Shown in pieces: positions 1-5,283 of a stretch of DNA of 5,283 bases. The DNA lies in contig JARBUQ010000371.1 of assembly GCA_029239545.1 (NCBI GenBank), positions 1-5,283 of the forward strand, written 5' to 3'. Made by a program: the position numbers and the translations under genes. Source of the stretch: Paenibacillus sp. GTDB lineage: Bacteria; Bacillota; Bacilli; Paenibacillales; NBRC-103111. The notes under the pieces were generated by a model. That model was not told where the DNA came from. It did not search any database and saw only the letters and a program-made list of their open reading frames with translations. Positions within the stretch are counted from its first letter, which is position 1; the number at the start of each line of letters is the position of its first letter.

Positions 1-51
1 CAGCAGCTCGACATCTGCTCTCGCCCAATGATCAGCCATATCCGCGAAGCT
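1..51 (-). other. Start of first SLH repeat, truncated by window edge (residues 1737-1753)
   Basis: The last 17 residues read SFADMADHWARADVELL, which fits the opening of an SLH repeat (F-x-D-x-x-x-H-W-A-x-x-x-[VI]-x-x-L). SLH trimers bind pyruvylated secondary cell wall polymer in Bacillota and hold proteins on the surface. Only this fragment is visible. The number of repeats and the stop codon lie outside the window. Confidence 0.88.
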
Positions 52-3000
52 TTTGTTATTCTCAACTACGGTATAAATACTGTTGCCGTTCCGCTTCATT
101 GTAGCCGTAGTCTTTCCGTCCTTCGTTTCGAATACGGTCGGGACGAACTTGATCTGCTTCGTTTCAGGAACATACTGCACACCCGTTGCTTTAGTCGTGT
201 CCACAGCTTTATGGACGACAAGATCACGCGATACATACGTCGTTCCGAACGAAACCACAGCCGCTTGGCCATCTTTGCCTACTACTTGAACCTCGAACTC
301 TACTGCGTCAGCAATGGTTTGGCCGCCTGCGGCATTCACGGCGCCATCAACTGCTGCAGCATCGCTGCCGCCAAGCTTCTTCATCGTCACCGTAACCGAC
401 AGGTCATTCACATTCACTTGAAGCTGCTGCGCCAGCTCTTCGAGCTTCAATACGGAAAGCGGCAGGTGATATGTGGCGTTATCACTGACAAGGACAAGTG
501 CGCTATCTTGCTTCCGGGCTGCTTCCAATAAACCCGCTGCAGATAATTCCAGCTTCTCACCTGAGAAATTCACTTCAACCTGTGCTGCCGCTTCAAATGA
601 TTTCTTAAGGGCAGCAGCATCCACCTTGCCGTCTTTAGCTTCAATAATATTCGTTCCTGAATCAGGGACAGTCGGTTTGCCCCCGTCTGGCTTCGGTATC
701 ACCGGATCAGGCACATTGGGATTGCCAGTCCCCGTATCGGGATTGGGATTTGTGCCCGTTTCAGTGTCTGCAGCCAAAGTCATAACTCGCGTACTCGGAC
801 CATCCCCGCTCCATTTGCCGGCTTGATTACCCGCTTGTACGGTGAAATTGTATTCTGTTCCAGCAGTTAGTCCACTCACCTCATAGCTATTGATGCTGCC
901 TGTTACACTGCCAATGACTTGATTTCCTTGATACAAGCGATACTCCGTTACCCCGTCTCTATCGCTCGCTCCGGACCAGGTTAACACCAATCCGGTTTGT
1001 GAAATGCTAGCTGCCGTAAGCTTGCCGTTCGTCCACACAGGGCTGACAGCTTCAGGCTGCTCCGGATCCTGACCCTTCACTTCCAGCACTACCGGCTTCG
1101 TATAAATATCGTATTTGTTGTTCGCATCCATGGTAGTCGTGTAGCGCAACAAAGCATGCGCCGTCCCCGGCTTCTTGCCTGTGACCGTGCTTCCGTTCAC
1201 TTCTACTACATCCTGTCCGTCAATTAGCACGAGATCTGGTGCAACAACCGCACTCTTGCCCTCGGCATAGCTGTCGACGACGGCCGATAAGGTAAGGCTC
1301 TCATCCGGGGCTAGCTCGTACTTGTCCTTCTCCGGCTTGATTGCTGCCGCCCAGTCGGATGCCCACAGCGCAAAGTCTGTTGTGATTCCGTAAGCGCCCA
1401 GCTTGAAAATCCGAATAAAATCATTTTTGTTATTAAACGTCCAAGGCGAGATTAGGATCCCCCGATGCTTGGCTGCTTCCATAAAGTTTTTGCCTAATCC
1501 GCCATAACTCGTATTGTACGTGACATTCATATTCTGAACGAGCTTAAGCGTATCCCTCAAAGATTTACCGACATTGGCTTCATTGGCATATCCGCCAGTC
1601 AACAATCCCCCGGGCAATTCCGGCATCAGAGCAGCCAACCGCTTCAATTGATTGGAATCGAAAGACATCGGATTGATCATATCCTCGGCATCCTTGTCCT
1701 TGATCAGCTGCACAAAAGCGTCAACCGCTGCAGGCGTGTTCGTCTTGATTTCAGCATAAATCATTTTACCTTTTTCTCTGGCGAGCTCAATTTGTTCATC
1801 TAATGTTGGAATCGGCAGGCTCGGATATTTGGTTTTATGCGTTTGATTCGCGTCCAGCAGCATTAATTCATCATACGTGAAGCTTTCGACAAGCCCAGTC
1901 CCATTCGTTGTACCATCCAGTGTAAAATCATGAACGATGACCAACCGCCCGTCCTTCGAAAGAAAAATATCATTTTCGATGAAATCAGCACCTGCTTCAA
2001 GACCCAGCTTGTTGCTGATGATCGTATTCTCTGGAGCCCCGTCCATCGTTCCGCCAGCCGGCATCCCTCTATGAGCGATAATATAGGGCTTCCTCACCAA
2101 GGTCGTTTGGTTGGAGTACACCTTGTAGGCATCGAACGCCATGCTCGGGGAATTTGTTACAATCCCGTTCGTTCCGGAAGCAATCAGATTATGCATGGAA
2201 ACATTCTTATCCGCTTGACTCGCTTCTTCCTTCGTCCATACTACAATGACCCGCTGCTGCAAATAGGACACATTTTGTCTGGTTGCGGCATTTTGGGGCA
2301 ACAGAGCTATTTTAGCCAAGCTGGTTGTTGTTTTCCTGCGAATATCCAGCATGTTGTCTTCAGACAGGTTCTGATCTGCGCTAAAATCCACAATGCCTCG
2401 GATGATCGGATAAGCTGTTCTCGCTCTCTTGACAAGGTCCCCCTTGTCCGAGATCACAAAGGCATCCTCGAGTCCCTTGCTCTTCAAAACATCCATCAAC
2501 AGATCCACAGTCAACTCGTCCCTTACATAAAAAGCAGGTATCATTCTGGTTCCTAGTGTTCCCAAAACCGAATCCAGACTGCCGATTTCCGTGCTGCCCG
2601 TTGAGTCCGTTACCTCCAGTTCGCCGTTTACGTATACAATGACCGTTGCAGGCATAGTCGGTCCGGTTAAGGCCGCTAAAGCTTCAACGCTATTCATCTC
2701 CATTACCACTGACGGTGCCATGGAAATTTGGCTTTCCGGCTCCGTTACTTTGACGAACAGGTCCTCCGGCTTGGGTGGCATTGGAGGCAGAGGGTCCTGC
2801 TGCAGCACAACTCGGATATTATCGACCTTCATTGTACTGCCGTTGGACTGCAAACCGATTCGCCCCTTAGCATAGGCTGCAGCCAAGTCGGTATCTACGA
2901 CCAGTTTATCGCCGATCCATTGCTGGACCCGGTTTCCGAACGTCTTAACCGAATAATGATACAGCTTCCCCGCATCGATTGCTTCGGTGTAGGAGCCTTT

Positions 3001-5259
3001 TTCCATCACATTCCAGCCATTGGCCGGAGTTCTCTCCGCAAATTCTACTCCATTGACTGCCGTTGCATCTTTTCGGACCGCCATCTGGTAGTATGGGTAG
3101 TCGTTGCTCTGAATGCGGTACATGATGGAATGCCATCTCGCTGCGTCGTTTGCTGCCAGATGGGTGACATCCGCTTCAATCTTGTAATTGCCGAACATGC
3201 CTAAGTAATCAGGCAGCAGCACTCTGGACGGATTGTCCGGAGAAGCGTTGGCATTCAATTCGAATGCTCCGGATTTGACAGCGGCCGCACTTGCAGTAGT
3301 CCCTTCTCTCCGCGTCCAGCCTGACGGTAGGGAGCCTTCAGCCGCGCTATCGAAGTTTTCCTCATACAGCACATATTCTTGATCTGCCGCATCCTTGGCT
3401 ACTATAAGCATCGCGATCGATTTGCCGTCTTTTTGAACGGTAACCGGATAAACCCCTTTTCGTTGAACATGCATCGTACCATTGCTAATCGAGAGGTCGC
3501 CGCTGTTGGCGGTCCAGGTTAATTCGCCGCCCTTAAGCGTGCCTGATGAAAAATCGCTGAAATCAGCTTTAAACTCCACTGTATCCAGATCTAACGTTTC
3601 ACCGGAAACGAGCACATAACCATCATCATGCTTGAGCGTAGTCACTTGAGCACCCATAGTGGAGGGGGTTACTGTTATGGACTGCGTTGCTTCCGCGTTA
3701 TAATATATCGTCTTTACTGTAGCTTGACCTGCCTTGATCGGATAAAGCTGATTGTTCATGATCTTAATGACGCTCTCGTCCGAAGAATACAGCTTCATCC
3801 TTTCGCCGTATACCGCATCAGTAACCCCATCAGAATATTGCACATTGCCAGTGATGCTGACTGGCCCGGTCAATGCTTCCATCGTAGCCGGTACCGTCAG
3901 GTTCAACTGGTCTGCCGTTATTCTCGTTACTTTCAGATTATCGAACGACACCTTGCTCTGATCAACCTGAAACCCTACCTTGCCTCTCTCAAGCAAATCG
4001 GCGGTAAAACTCTTATCGATCAATAGCTTATAGACCGGATCACTTTTAGCTTTAATGTACTCTTTGACATTGTTATCGAACACTCTGACCTTCATCGTAT
4101 AATCCGAATTAATCGTGAGCGGCTGAGACTCGCCGGTTGCAATGACCGACCAATTATTATCCGGCTTTCGGTAAGCGACCTCGAAGGTTCCCCTTTGTCG
4201 GATCGCCATTTGATTATAGGGATTTTTGCCGTTAGATGCTCCTCTGAACATAAGGGAAGCCCATCTTCCAGAGTCCAGCACGCTTTCGAATTTCACATCC
4301 GCTTCAATCACATAATTGTCCCATTGCACAGGTGCCGTAATTCTGGCTTGTTTCCCGGAGGCTTTCCCGTCGAACAGCATTCTTCCATTGCCATATGTAT
4401 CCTGCACTACAGTGAATGGATTGCTGCCTGCATTAACATCCGATATCCAGCCGAAAGGAGTTTGTCCTGTCGCGTAGCTGTCGAAATTTTCTTCCAGCAG
4501 GACTGGGTTCCCATTACCTGCAACCGGATGACTGTCCGAAAGCGTAAGCGTTCCATAACCCGCCGTGTCGTTCCAGAAGGAAGCTGAGTTGAATGCGCTC
4601 CAGTAACTCGATCTTTGCTTGGAAGCATCTGTATCGTAACGATCGGTGACACCGATCTCAATGCCCAGCTCTTTACTCAGTACAGGGTCAACATTCATCA
4701 TATCCCAGGGAACCGCCACCTCCAGCGACCATCCCGCATTCGTAGTTTGAATCGCCCGCAGAATCTTCTTCTCGTCTTTCCCGCTGTGGTTGTTAAGCGC
4801 TGCACCAAAGTGGAATTCCGGTGTTGTCGTTCCCGGCTGAAACACGAAGCCCAGCTGCATATCATCGTTAGCAAACGGAGTGGATCGATGCTGAGTCGGG
4901 TCAAGGAAAATATTGATATTGTCCTGCTCGAACCAATAGCCTGCTCCGTTGTGAGTGAGCGTATCATCATCCGATTTCACACCGATATACAAGTACTTGT
5001 TATCCCAGAGCAATCCGAACCTGGAGTCCTTAAAAGTCCCCTCCCCCATTCGGGCATTCAACGGTTGATCAATCGTCCAGATGGAATCATCCAACTTCCC
5101 GTCAATAACAGGGGCTGTCAACGTCTTATTCACTTCCAACGCTTTTCTTATCGAATCCTCGGCATGAGCTTGAGGCAGAACCGCAGTAAATGGTATAAGT
5201 CCGCTTATCAGCGTTGCTATGACCATGAGAGCCATTAAAGCCTTTGAACGTTTTTTCAC
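1..5259 (-). CDS. Secreted multidomain glycerophosphodiester phosphodiesterase with SLH anchor (3' end outside window)
   Basis: This gene fills the window: 1,753 codons with no stop, cut at the left edge inside its first SLH repeat. The predicted role is extracellular hydrolysis of glycerophosphodiesters to glycerol 3-phosphate and an alcohol by a metal-dependent GDPD barrel attached to the cell wall. The catalytic signature is complete: H1063-R1064-G, PENT at 1076-1079, E1095-N-D1097, H1110-D1111, E1170-I-K1172, W1273-T and TTD ending at D1295. N-terminal to it are a signal peptide, a CBM9-like domain, two LamG-like domains, Ig-like segments and a degenerate GDPD barrel. After it come Ig-like, FN3, linker, pre-SLH and SLH segments. 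Most GDPDs have about 250-350 residues, so this one is unusually large. I prefer the GTG at 5259-5257 because GGAGG lies 11 bases upstream and the product begins MKKRSK, a normal signal peptide start. An in-frame ATG at 5268-5266 is only 2 bases from GGAGG. GDPD identity is well supported by motifs; the natural substrate is inference. No neighbouring gene is visible. Confidence 0.93.
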   Translation of the reverse strand, partial: MKKRSKALMALMVIATLISGLIPFTAVLPQAHAEDSIRKALEVNKTLTAPVIDGKLDDSIWTIDQPLNARMGEGTFKDSRFGLLWDNKYLYIGVKSDDDTLTHNGAGYWFEQDNINIFLDPTQHRSTPFANDDMQLGFVFQPGTTTPEFHFGAALNNHSGKDEKKILRAIQTTNAGWSLEVAVPWDMMNVDPVLSKELGIEIGVTDRYDTDASKQRSSYWSAFNSASFWNDTAGYGTLTLSDSHPVAGNGNPVLLEENFDSYATGQTPFGWISDVNAGSNPFTVVQDTYGNGRMLFDGKASGKQARITAPVQWDNYVIEADVKFESVLDSGRWASLMFRGASNGKNPYNQMAIRQRGTFEVAYRKPDNNWSVIATGESQPLTINSDYTMKVRVFDNNVKEYIKAKSDPVYKLLIDKSFTADLLERGKVGFQVDQSKVSFDNLKVTRITADQLNLTVPATMEALTGPVSITGNVQYSDGVTDAVYGERMKLYSSDESVIKIMNNQLYPIKAGQATVKTIYYNAEATQSITVTPSTMGAQVTTLKHDDGYVLVSGETLDLDTVEFKADFSDFSSGTLKGGELTWTANSGDLSISNGTMHVQRKGVYPVTVQKDGKSIAMLIVAKDAADQEYVLYEENFDSAAEGSLPSGWTRREGTTASAAAVKSGAFELNANASPDNPSRVLLPDYLGMFGNYKIEADVTHLAANDAARWHSIMYRIQSNDYPYYQMAVRKDATAVNGVEFAERTPANGWNVMEKGSYTEAIDAGKLYHYSVKTFGNRVQQWIGDKLVVDTDLAAAYAKGRIGLQSNGSTMKVDNIRVVLQQDPLPPMPPKPEDLFVKVTEPESQISMAPSVVMEMNSVEALAALTGPTMPATVIVYVNGELEVTDSTGSTEIGSLDSVLGTLGTRMIPAFYVRDELTVDLLMDVLKSKGLEDAFVISDKGDLVKRARTAYPIIRGIVDFSADQNLSEDNMLDIRRKTTTSLAKIALLPQNAATRQNVSYLQQRVIVVWTKEEASQADKNVSMHNLIASGTNGIVTNSPSMAFDAYKVYSNQTTLVRKPYIIAHRGMPAGGTMDGAPENTIISNKLGLEAGADFIENDIFLSKDGRLVIVHDFTLDGTTNGTGLVESFTYDELMLLDANQTHKTKYPSLPIPTLDEQIELAREKGKMIYAEIKTNTPAAVDAFVQLIKDKDAEDMINPMSFDSNQLKRLAALMPELPGGLLTGGYANEANVGKSLRDTLKLVQNMNVTYNTSYGGLGKNFMEAAKHRGILISPWTFNNKNDFIRIFKLGAYGITTDFALWASDWAAAIKPEKDKYELAPDESLTLSAVVDSYAEGKSAVVAPDLVLIDGQDVVEVNGSTVTGKKPGTAHALLRYTTTMDANNKYDIYTKPVVLEVKGQDPEQPEAVSPVWTNGKLTAASISQTGLVLTWSGASDRDGVTEYRLYQGNQVIGSVTGSINSYEVSGLTAGTEYNFTVQAGNQAGKWSGDGPSTRVMTLAADTETGTNPNPDTGTGNPNVPDPVIPKPDGGKPTVPDSGTNIIEAKDGKVDAAALKKSFEAAAQVEVNFSGEKLELSAAGLLEAARKQDSALVLVSDNATYHLPLSVLKLEELAQQLQVNVNDLSVTVTMKKLGGSDAAAVDGAVNAAGGQTIADAVEFEVQVVGKDGQAAVVSFGTTYVSRDLVVHKAVDTTKATGVQYVPETKQIKFVPTVFETKDGKTTATMKRNGNSIYTVVENNKSFADMADHWARADVELL
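52..648 (-). other. Pre-SLH domain (residues about 1538-1736)
   Basis: This region holds blocks I recognise from the segment that often precedes SLH repeats in Paenibacillus surface proteins: YHLPLSVLKLEELAQQLQV, FGTTYVSRDLVVHKAVD, KATGVQYVPETKQIKFVPT and TATMKRNGNSIYTVV. The family is recurrent in that genus, but its function is not known to me. It is probably structural, placing the SLH trimer. Its presence is the strongest hint to the host genus in this window. Confidence 0.7.
649..765 (-). other. Pro/Gly/Thr/Asn-rich flexible linker (residues 1499-1537)
   Basis: A 39-residue low-complexity stretch contains NPNPDTGTGNPN and PDPVIPKPDGGKP. It has no hydrophobic core and connects the FN3 domain to the wall-anchoring part. 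Such linkers commonly span the outer wall or S-layer region in SLH proteins. Confidence 0.8.
766..1053 (-). other. Fibronectin type III domain (residues about 1403-1498)
   Basis: The segment shows the FN3 landmarks in order: LVLTWSGASDRDGVTEY with the core Trp at 1428, YRLYQGNQVIGSV, YEVSGLTAGTEYNFTVQA with the hallmark 'L-T-A-G-T-x-Y' turn, and a closing TRVMTLAAD. FN3 modules of this kind are common in extracellular enzymes of Bacillota and serve as spacers. Confidence 0.88.
1072..1344 (-). other. Ig-like segment (residues about 1306-1396)
   Basis: Directly after the barrel come YELAPDESLTLSAVVDSYA, LVLIDGQDVVEVNGSTV and a 'TGKKPGTAHALLRY' turn, closing VVLEVKGQ. The 'V-E-V-N-G-S-T-V-T-G-K-K-P-G-T-A' stretch is the typical core of bacterial Ig-like (Big_2) domains. 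It most likely acts as a stalk unit that lifts the catalytic barrel away from the wall anchor. Confidence 0.65.
1348..2088 (-). other. Catalytic GDPD domain (residues about 1058-1304)
   Basis: The barrel begins PYIIAHRG, with H1063 and R1064 expected to contact the phosphate. PENT follows at 1076-1079, then E1095-N-D1097 (metal ligands in the family), VIVHD with catalytic-type H1110, AEIK with E1170 and K1172, PWTFNN at W1273, and GAYGITTDF. All key positions expected for the GDPD/GlpQ/UgpQ superfamily are present, so activity is likely. The loop between HRG and PENT is 10 residues (1066-1075), longer than the usual few. It includes Gly-Gly and could shape the substrate pocket. Confidence 0.93.
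2110..2739 (-). other. Degenerate GDPD-like barrel without catalytic residues (residues about 841-1050)
   Basis: Segment by segment this region aligns by eye with the active barrel that follows. VMEMN matches FIEND, keeping E854 but with N856 in place of D1097. VIVYVNGELEVTDSTG matches VIVHDFTLDGTTNGTG, with Y876-V877 in place of H1110-D1111. MIPAFYV matches MIYAEIK, with F910 and V912 in place of E1170 and K1172. VVWTKEE at W1008 matches SPWTFNN, and GTNGIVTNSP (1029-1038) matches GAYGITTDF. No HRG or PENT motif is present. It is thus predicted to be inactive, serving in folding, binding or spacing. The alignment was made by eye. Confidence 0.68.
2803..3378 (-). other. LamG/concanavalin A-like beta-sandwich, copy B (residues about 628-819)
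   Basis: This segment repeats copy A. It opens LYEENFDSAAEGSLPSGW, has NYKIEADVTHL and RWHSIMYRIQS in the middle, YYQMAVRK where copy A has YNQMAIRQ, and closes IGLQSNGSTMKVDNIRV. The order and spacing of these blocks match copy A, so it is an internal duplication with substantial divergence. A Pro-rich hinge (DPLPPMPPKPED, about 822-833) follows and separates the binding half of the protein from the GDPD half. Confidence 0.75.
3379..3912 (-). other. Two Ig-like spacer segments (residues about 450-627)
   Basis: The first segment (about 450-532) has the bacterial Ig-like (Big) pattern: a strand LNLTVPATM, then VQYSDGVTDAV, LYSSDESVIKI, an 'L-Y-P-I-K-A-G-Q-A-T-V' turn and a closing SITVTPS. 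The second (about 537-625) is more diverged. It has LTWTANSGDLSISNGTMHV and KGVYPVTVQKDGKS, again resembling an Ig-like sandwich. They separate the two LamG-like copies and are probably structural spacers. The second assignment is tentative. Confidence 0.6.
3919..4500 (-). other. LamG/concanavalin A-like beta-sandwich, copy A (residues about 254-447)
   Basis: The domain opens LLEENFDSYATGQTPFGW, contains NYVIEADVKFES and RWASLMFRG in the middle, and closes VGFQVDQSKVSFDNLKV. This 'ENFDS ... W ... IEADV ... MFR ... GF ... FDNLKV' layout is typical of concanavalin A-like jelly-roll domains of the LamG/DUF1080 type. Such modules are usually ligand-binding in multidomain secreted proteins. A second copy lies at residues 628-819. 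No catalytic role is claimed. Confidence 0.75.
4534..5139 (-). other. CBM9-like carbohydrate-binding domain (residues about 41-242)
   Basis: The opening, VIDGKLDDSIW (residues 51-61), followed by a strand like LLWDNKYLYIGVKSDDD, is the typical start of the family 9 carbohydrate-binding-like fold (the CBM9_1 type). It continues with WFEQDNINIFLDP, WSLEVAVPWDMM and a closing GYGTLTLSD, all in the family order. Domains of this type occur in surface glycanases and other secreted Bacillota enzymes. In well-studied members they bind sugar chain ends, often with calcium. Which ligand this copy binds cannot be read from the sequence. Confidence 0.82.
5161..5259 (-). other. Signal peptide (residues 1-33)
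   Basis: The N-terminus has a basic n-region (MKKRSK), a hydrophobic stretch of about 20 residues (roughly A7-L28) and a signal peptidase I type site, A31-H-A33, followed by E-D. There is no lipobox cysteine, so this is a Sec/SPI signal rather than a lipoprotein signal. Export fits the SLH repeat at the other end. If the upstream ATG were used, M-D-T would be added in front, placing an acidic residue in the n-region. Confidence 0.9.
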
Positions 5260-5270
5260 AGTGTCCATTC

Positions 5271-5275
5271 CCTCC
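5271..5275 (-). promoter_or_regulatory. Ribosome binding site (GGAGG)
   Basis: On the minus strand GGAGG lies 11 bases before the GTG at 5259 and only 2 bases before the ATG at 5268. Spacing in Gram-positive genes is usually about 5-10 bases. GTG is therefore slightly far but workable, while ATG is too close. The site helps decide the start. Only 8 bases remain upstream, so no promoter or leader can be judged. Confidence 0.75.
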
Positions 5276-5283
5276 AATAATTG

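Noticed and set aside
28..531. Plus-strand open frame of 167 codons
   Set aside because: It is antisense to the pre-SLH domain, and its product is Cys/His/Arg-rich without a recognisable fold, as expected of a shadow of a strongly coding strand.
1930..2556. Plus-strand open frame of 208 codons
   Set aside because: It lies wholly antisense to the two GDPD barrels. Its translation shows no recognisable domain and it has no clear ribosome binding site. The opposite strand carries the well-supported motifs.
2640..3890. Similar ALTGP stretches near residues 460 and 862, as a possible repeat
   Set aside because: The match is only a few residues, the flanks differ, and they sit in different fold types. 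It is probably chance.
4407..4970. Two short minus-strand open frames (4407-4661 and 4698-4970)
   Set aside because: They are on the same strand as the large gene but in other frames, inside the continuous CBM9-like and LamG-like coding region. Their products are Arg/Thr/Ser-rich and unrecognisable.
4615..5238. Plus-strand open frame of 207 codons
   Set aside because: It is antisense to the signal peptide and CBM9-like domain. Its Arg/Ile/His-rich product resembles no family, so it is a shadow frame.
1..5259. Possible frameshift or pseudogene, because the protein is so long and modular
   Set aside because: The frame stays open from the start codon to base 1, and domain motifs continue in one frame through every junction.
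1..5283. tRNA, rRNA, CRISPR array, insertion sequence or terminator
   Set aside because: Nearly every base is in one open reading frame with recognisable domains. I saw no direct repeat array, inverted-repeat ends or RNA gene signature.

Overview
The window holds one very large gene on the minus strand. It starts about 25 bases inside the right edge and reads leftward without a stop to base 1, where the window cuts it off. I followed the frame by hand through all 1,753 codons. It encodes a secreted, multidomain glycerophosphodiester phosphodiesterase (GDPD) whose C-terminus enters an S-layer homology (SLH) repeat just as the sequence ends. Nothing is seen on the plus strand except shadow frames.

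Domain order, with residues counted from the GTG at 5259-5257: Sec signal peptide (1-33); family 9 carbohydrate-binding-like domain (about 41-242); first concanavalin A/LamG-like beta-sandwich (about 254-447); two Ig-like segments (about 450-627); second concanavalin A/LamG-like domain (about 628-819); short Pro-rich linker; degenerate GDPD barrel without catalytic residues (about 841-1050); intact catalytic GDPD barrel (about 1058-1304); Ig-like segment (about 1306-1396); fibronectin type III domain (about 1403-1498); Pro/Gly/Thr/Asn linker (1499-1537); pre-SLH domain (about 1538-1736); and the first 17 residues of an SLH repeat. Three SLH repeats are usual in such proteins, so roughly 150-180 residues probably lie beyond the left edge.

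The organism is most likely a Paenibacillus or close relative in the Bacillota. The reasons are the GGAGG ribosome binding site, the moderate GC content, the modular SLH architecture, and a pre-SLH domain that resembles those of Paenibacillus surface proteins. This assignment rests on recognition, not on a search.

Inferred role: an enzyme held on the cell wall through its SLH repeats that hydrolyses glycerophosphodiesters outside the cell. Substrates could be deacylated phospholipids or glycerol-phosphate polymers such as teichoic acid. The N-terminal beta-sandwich modules would bind a glycan or polymer. The most notable points are the tandem inactive and active GDPD barrels and the duplicated LamG-like domain.
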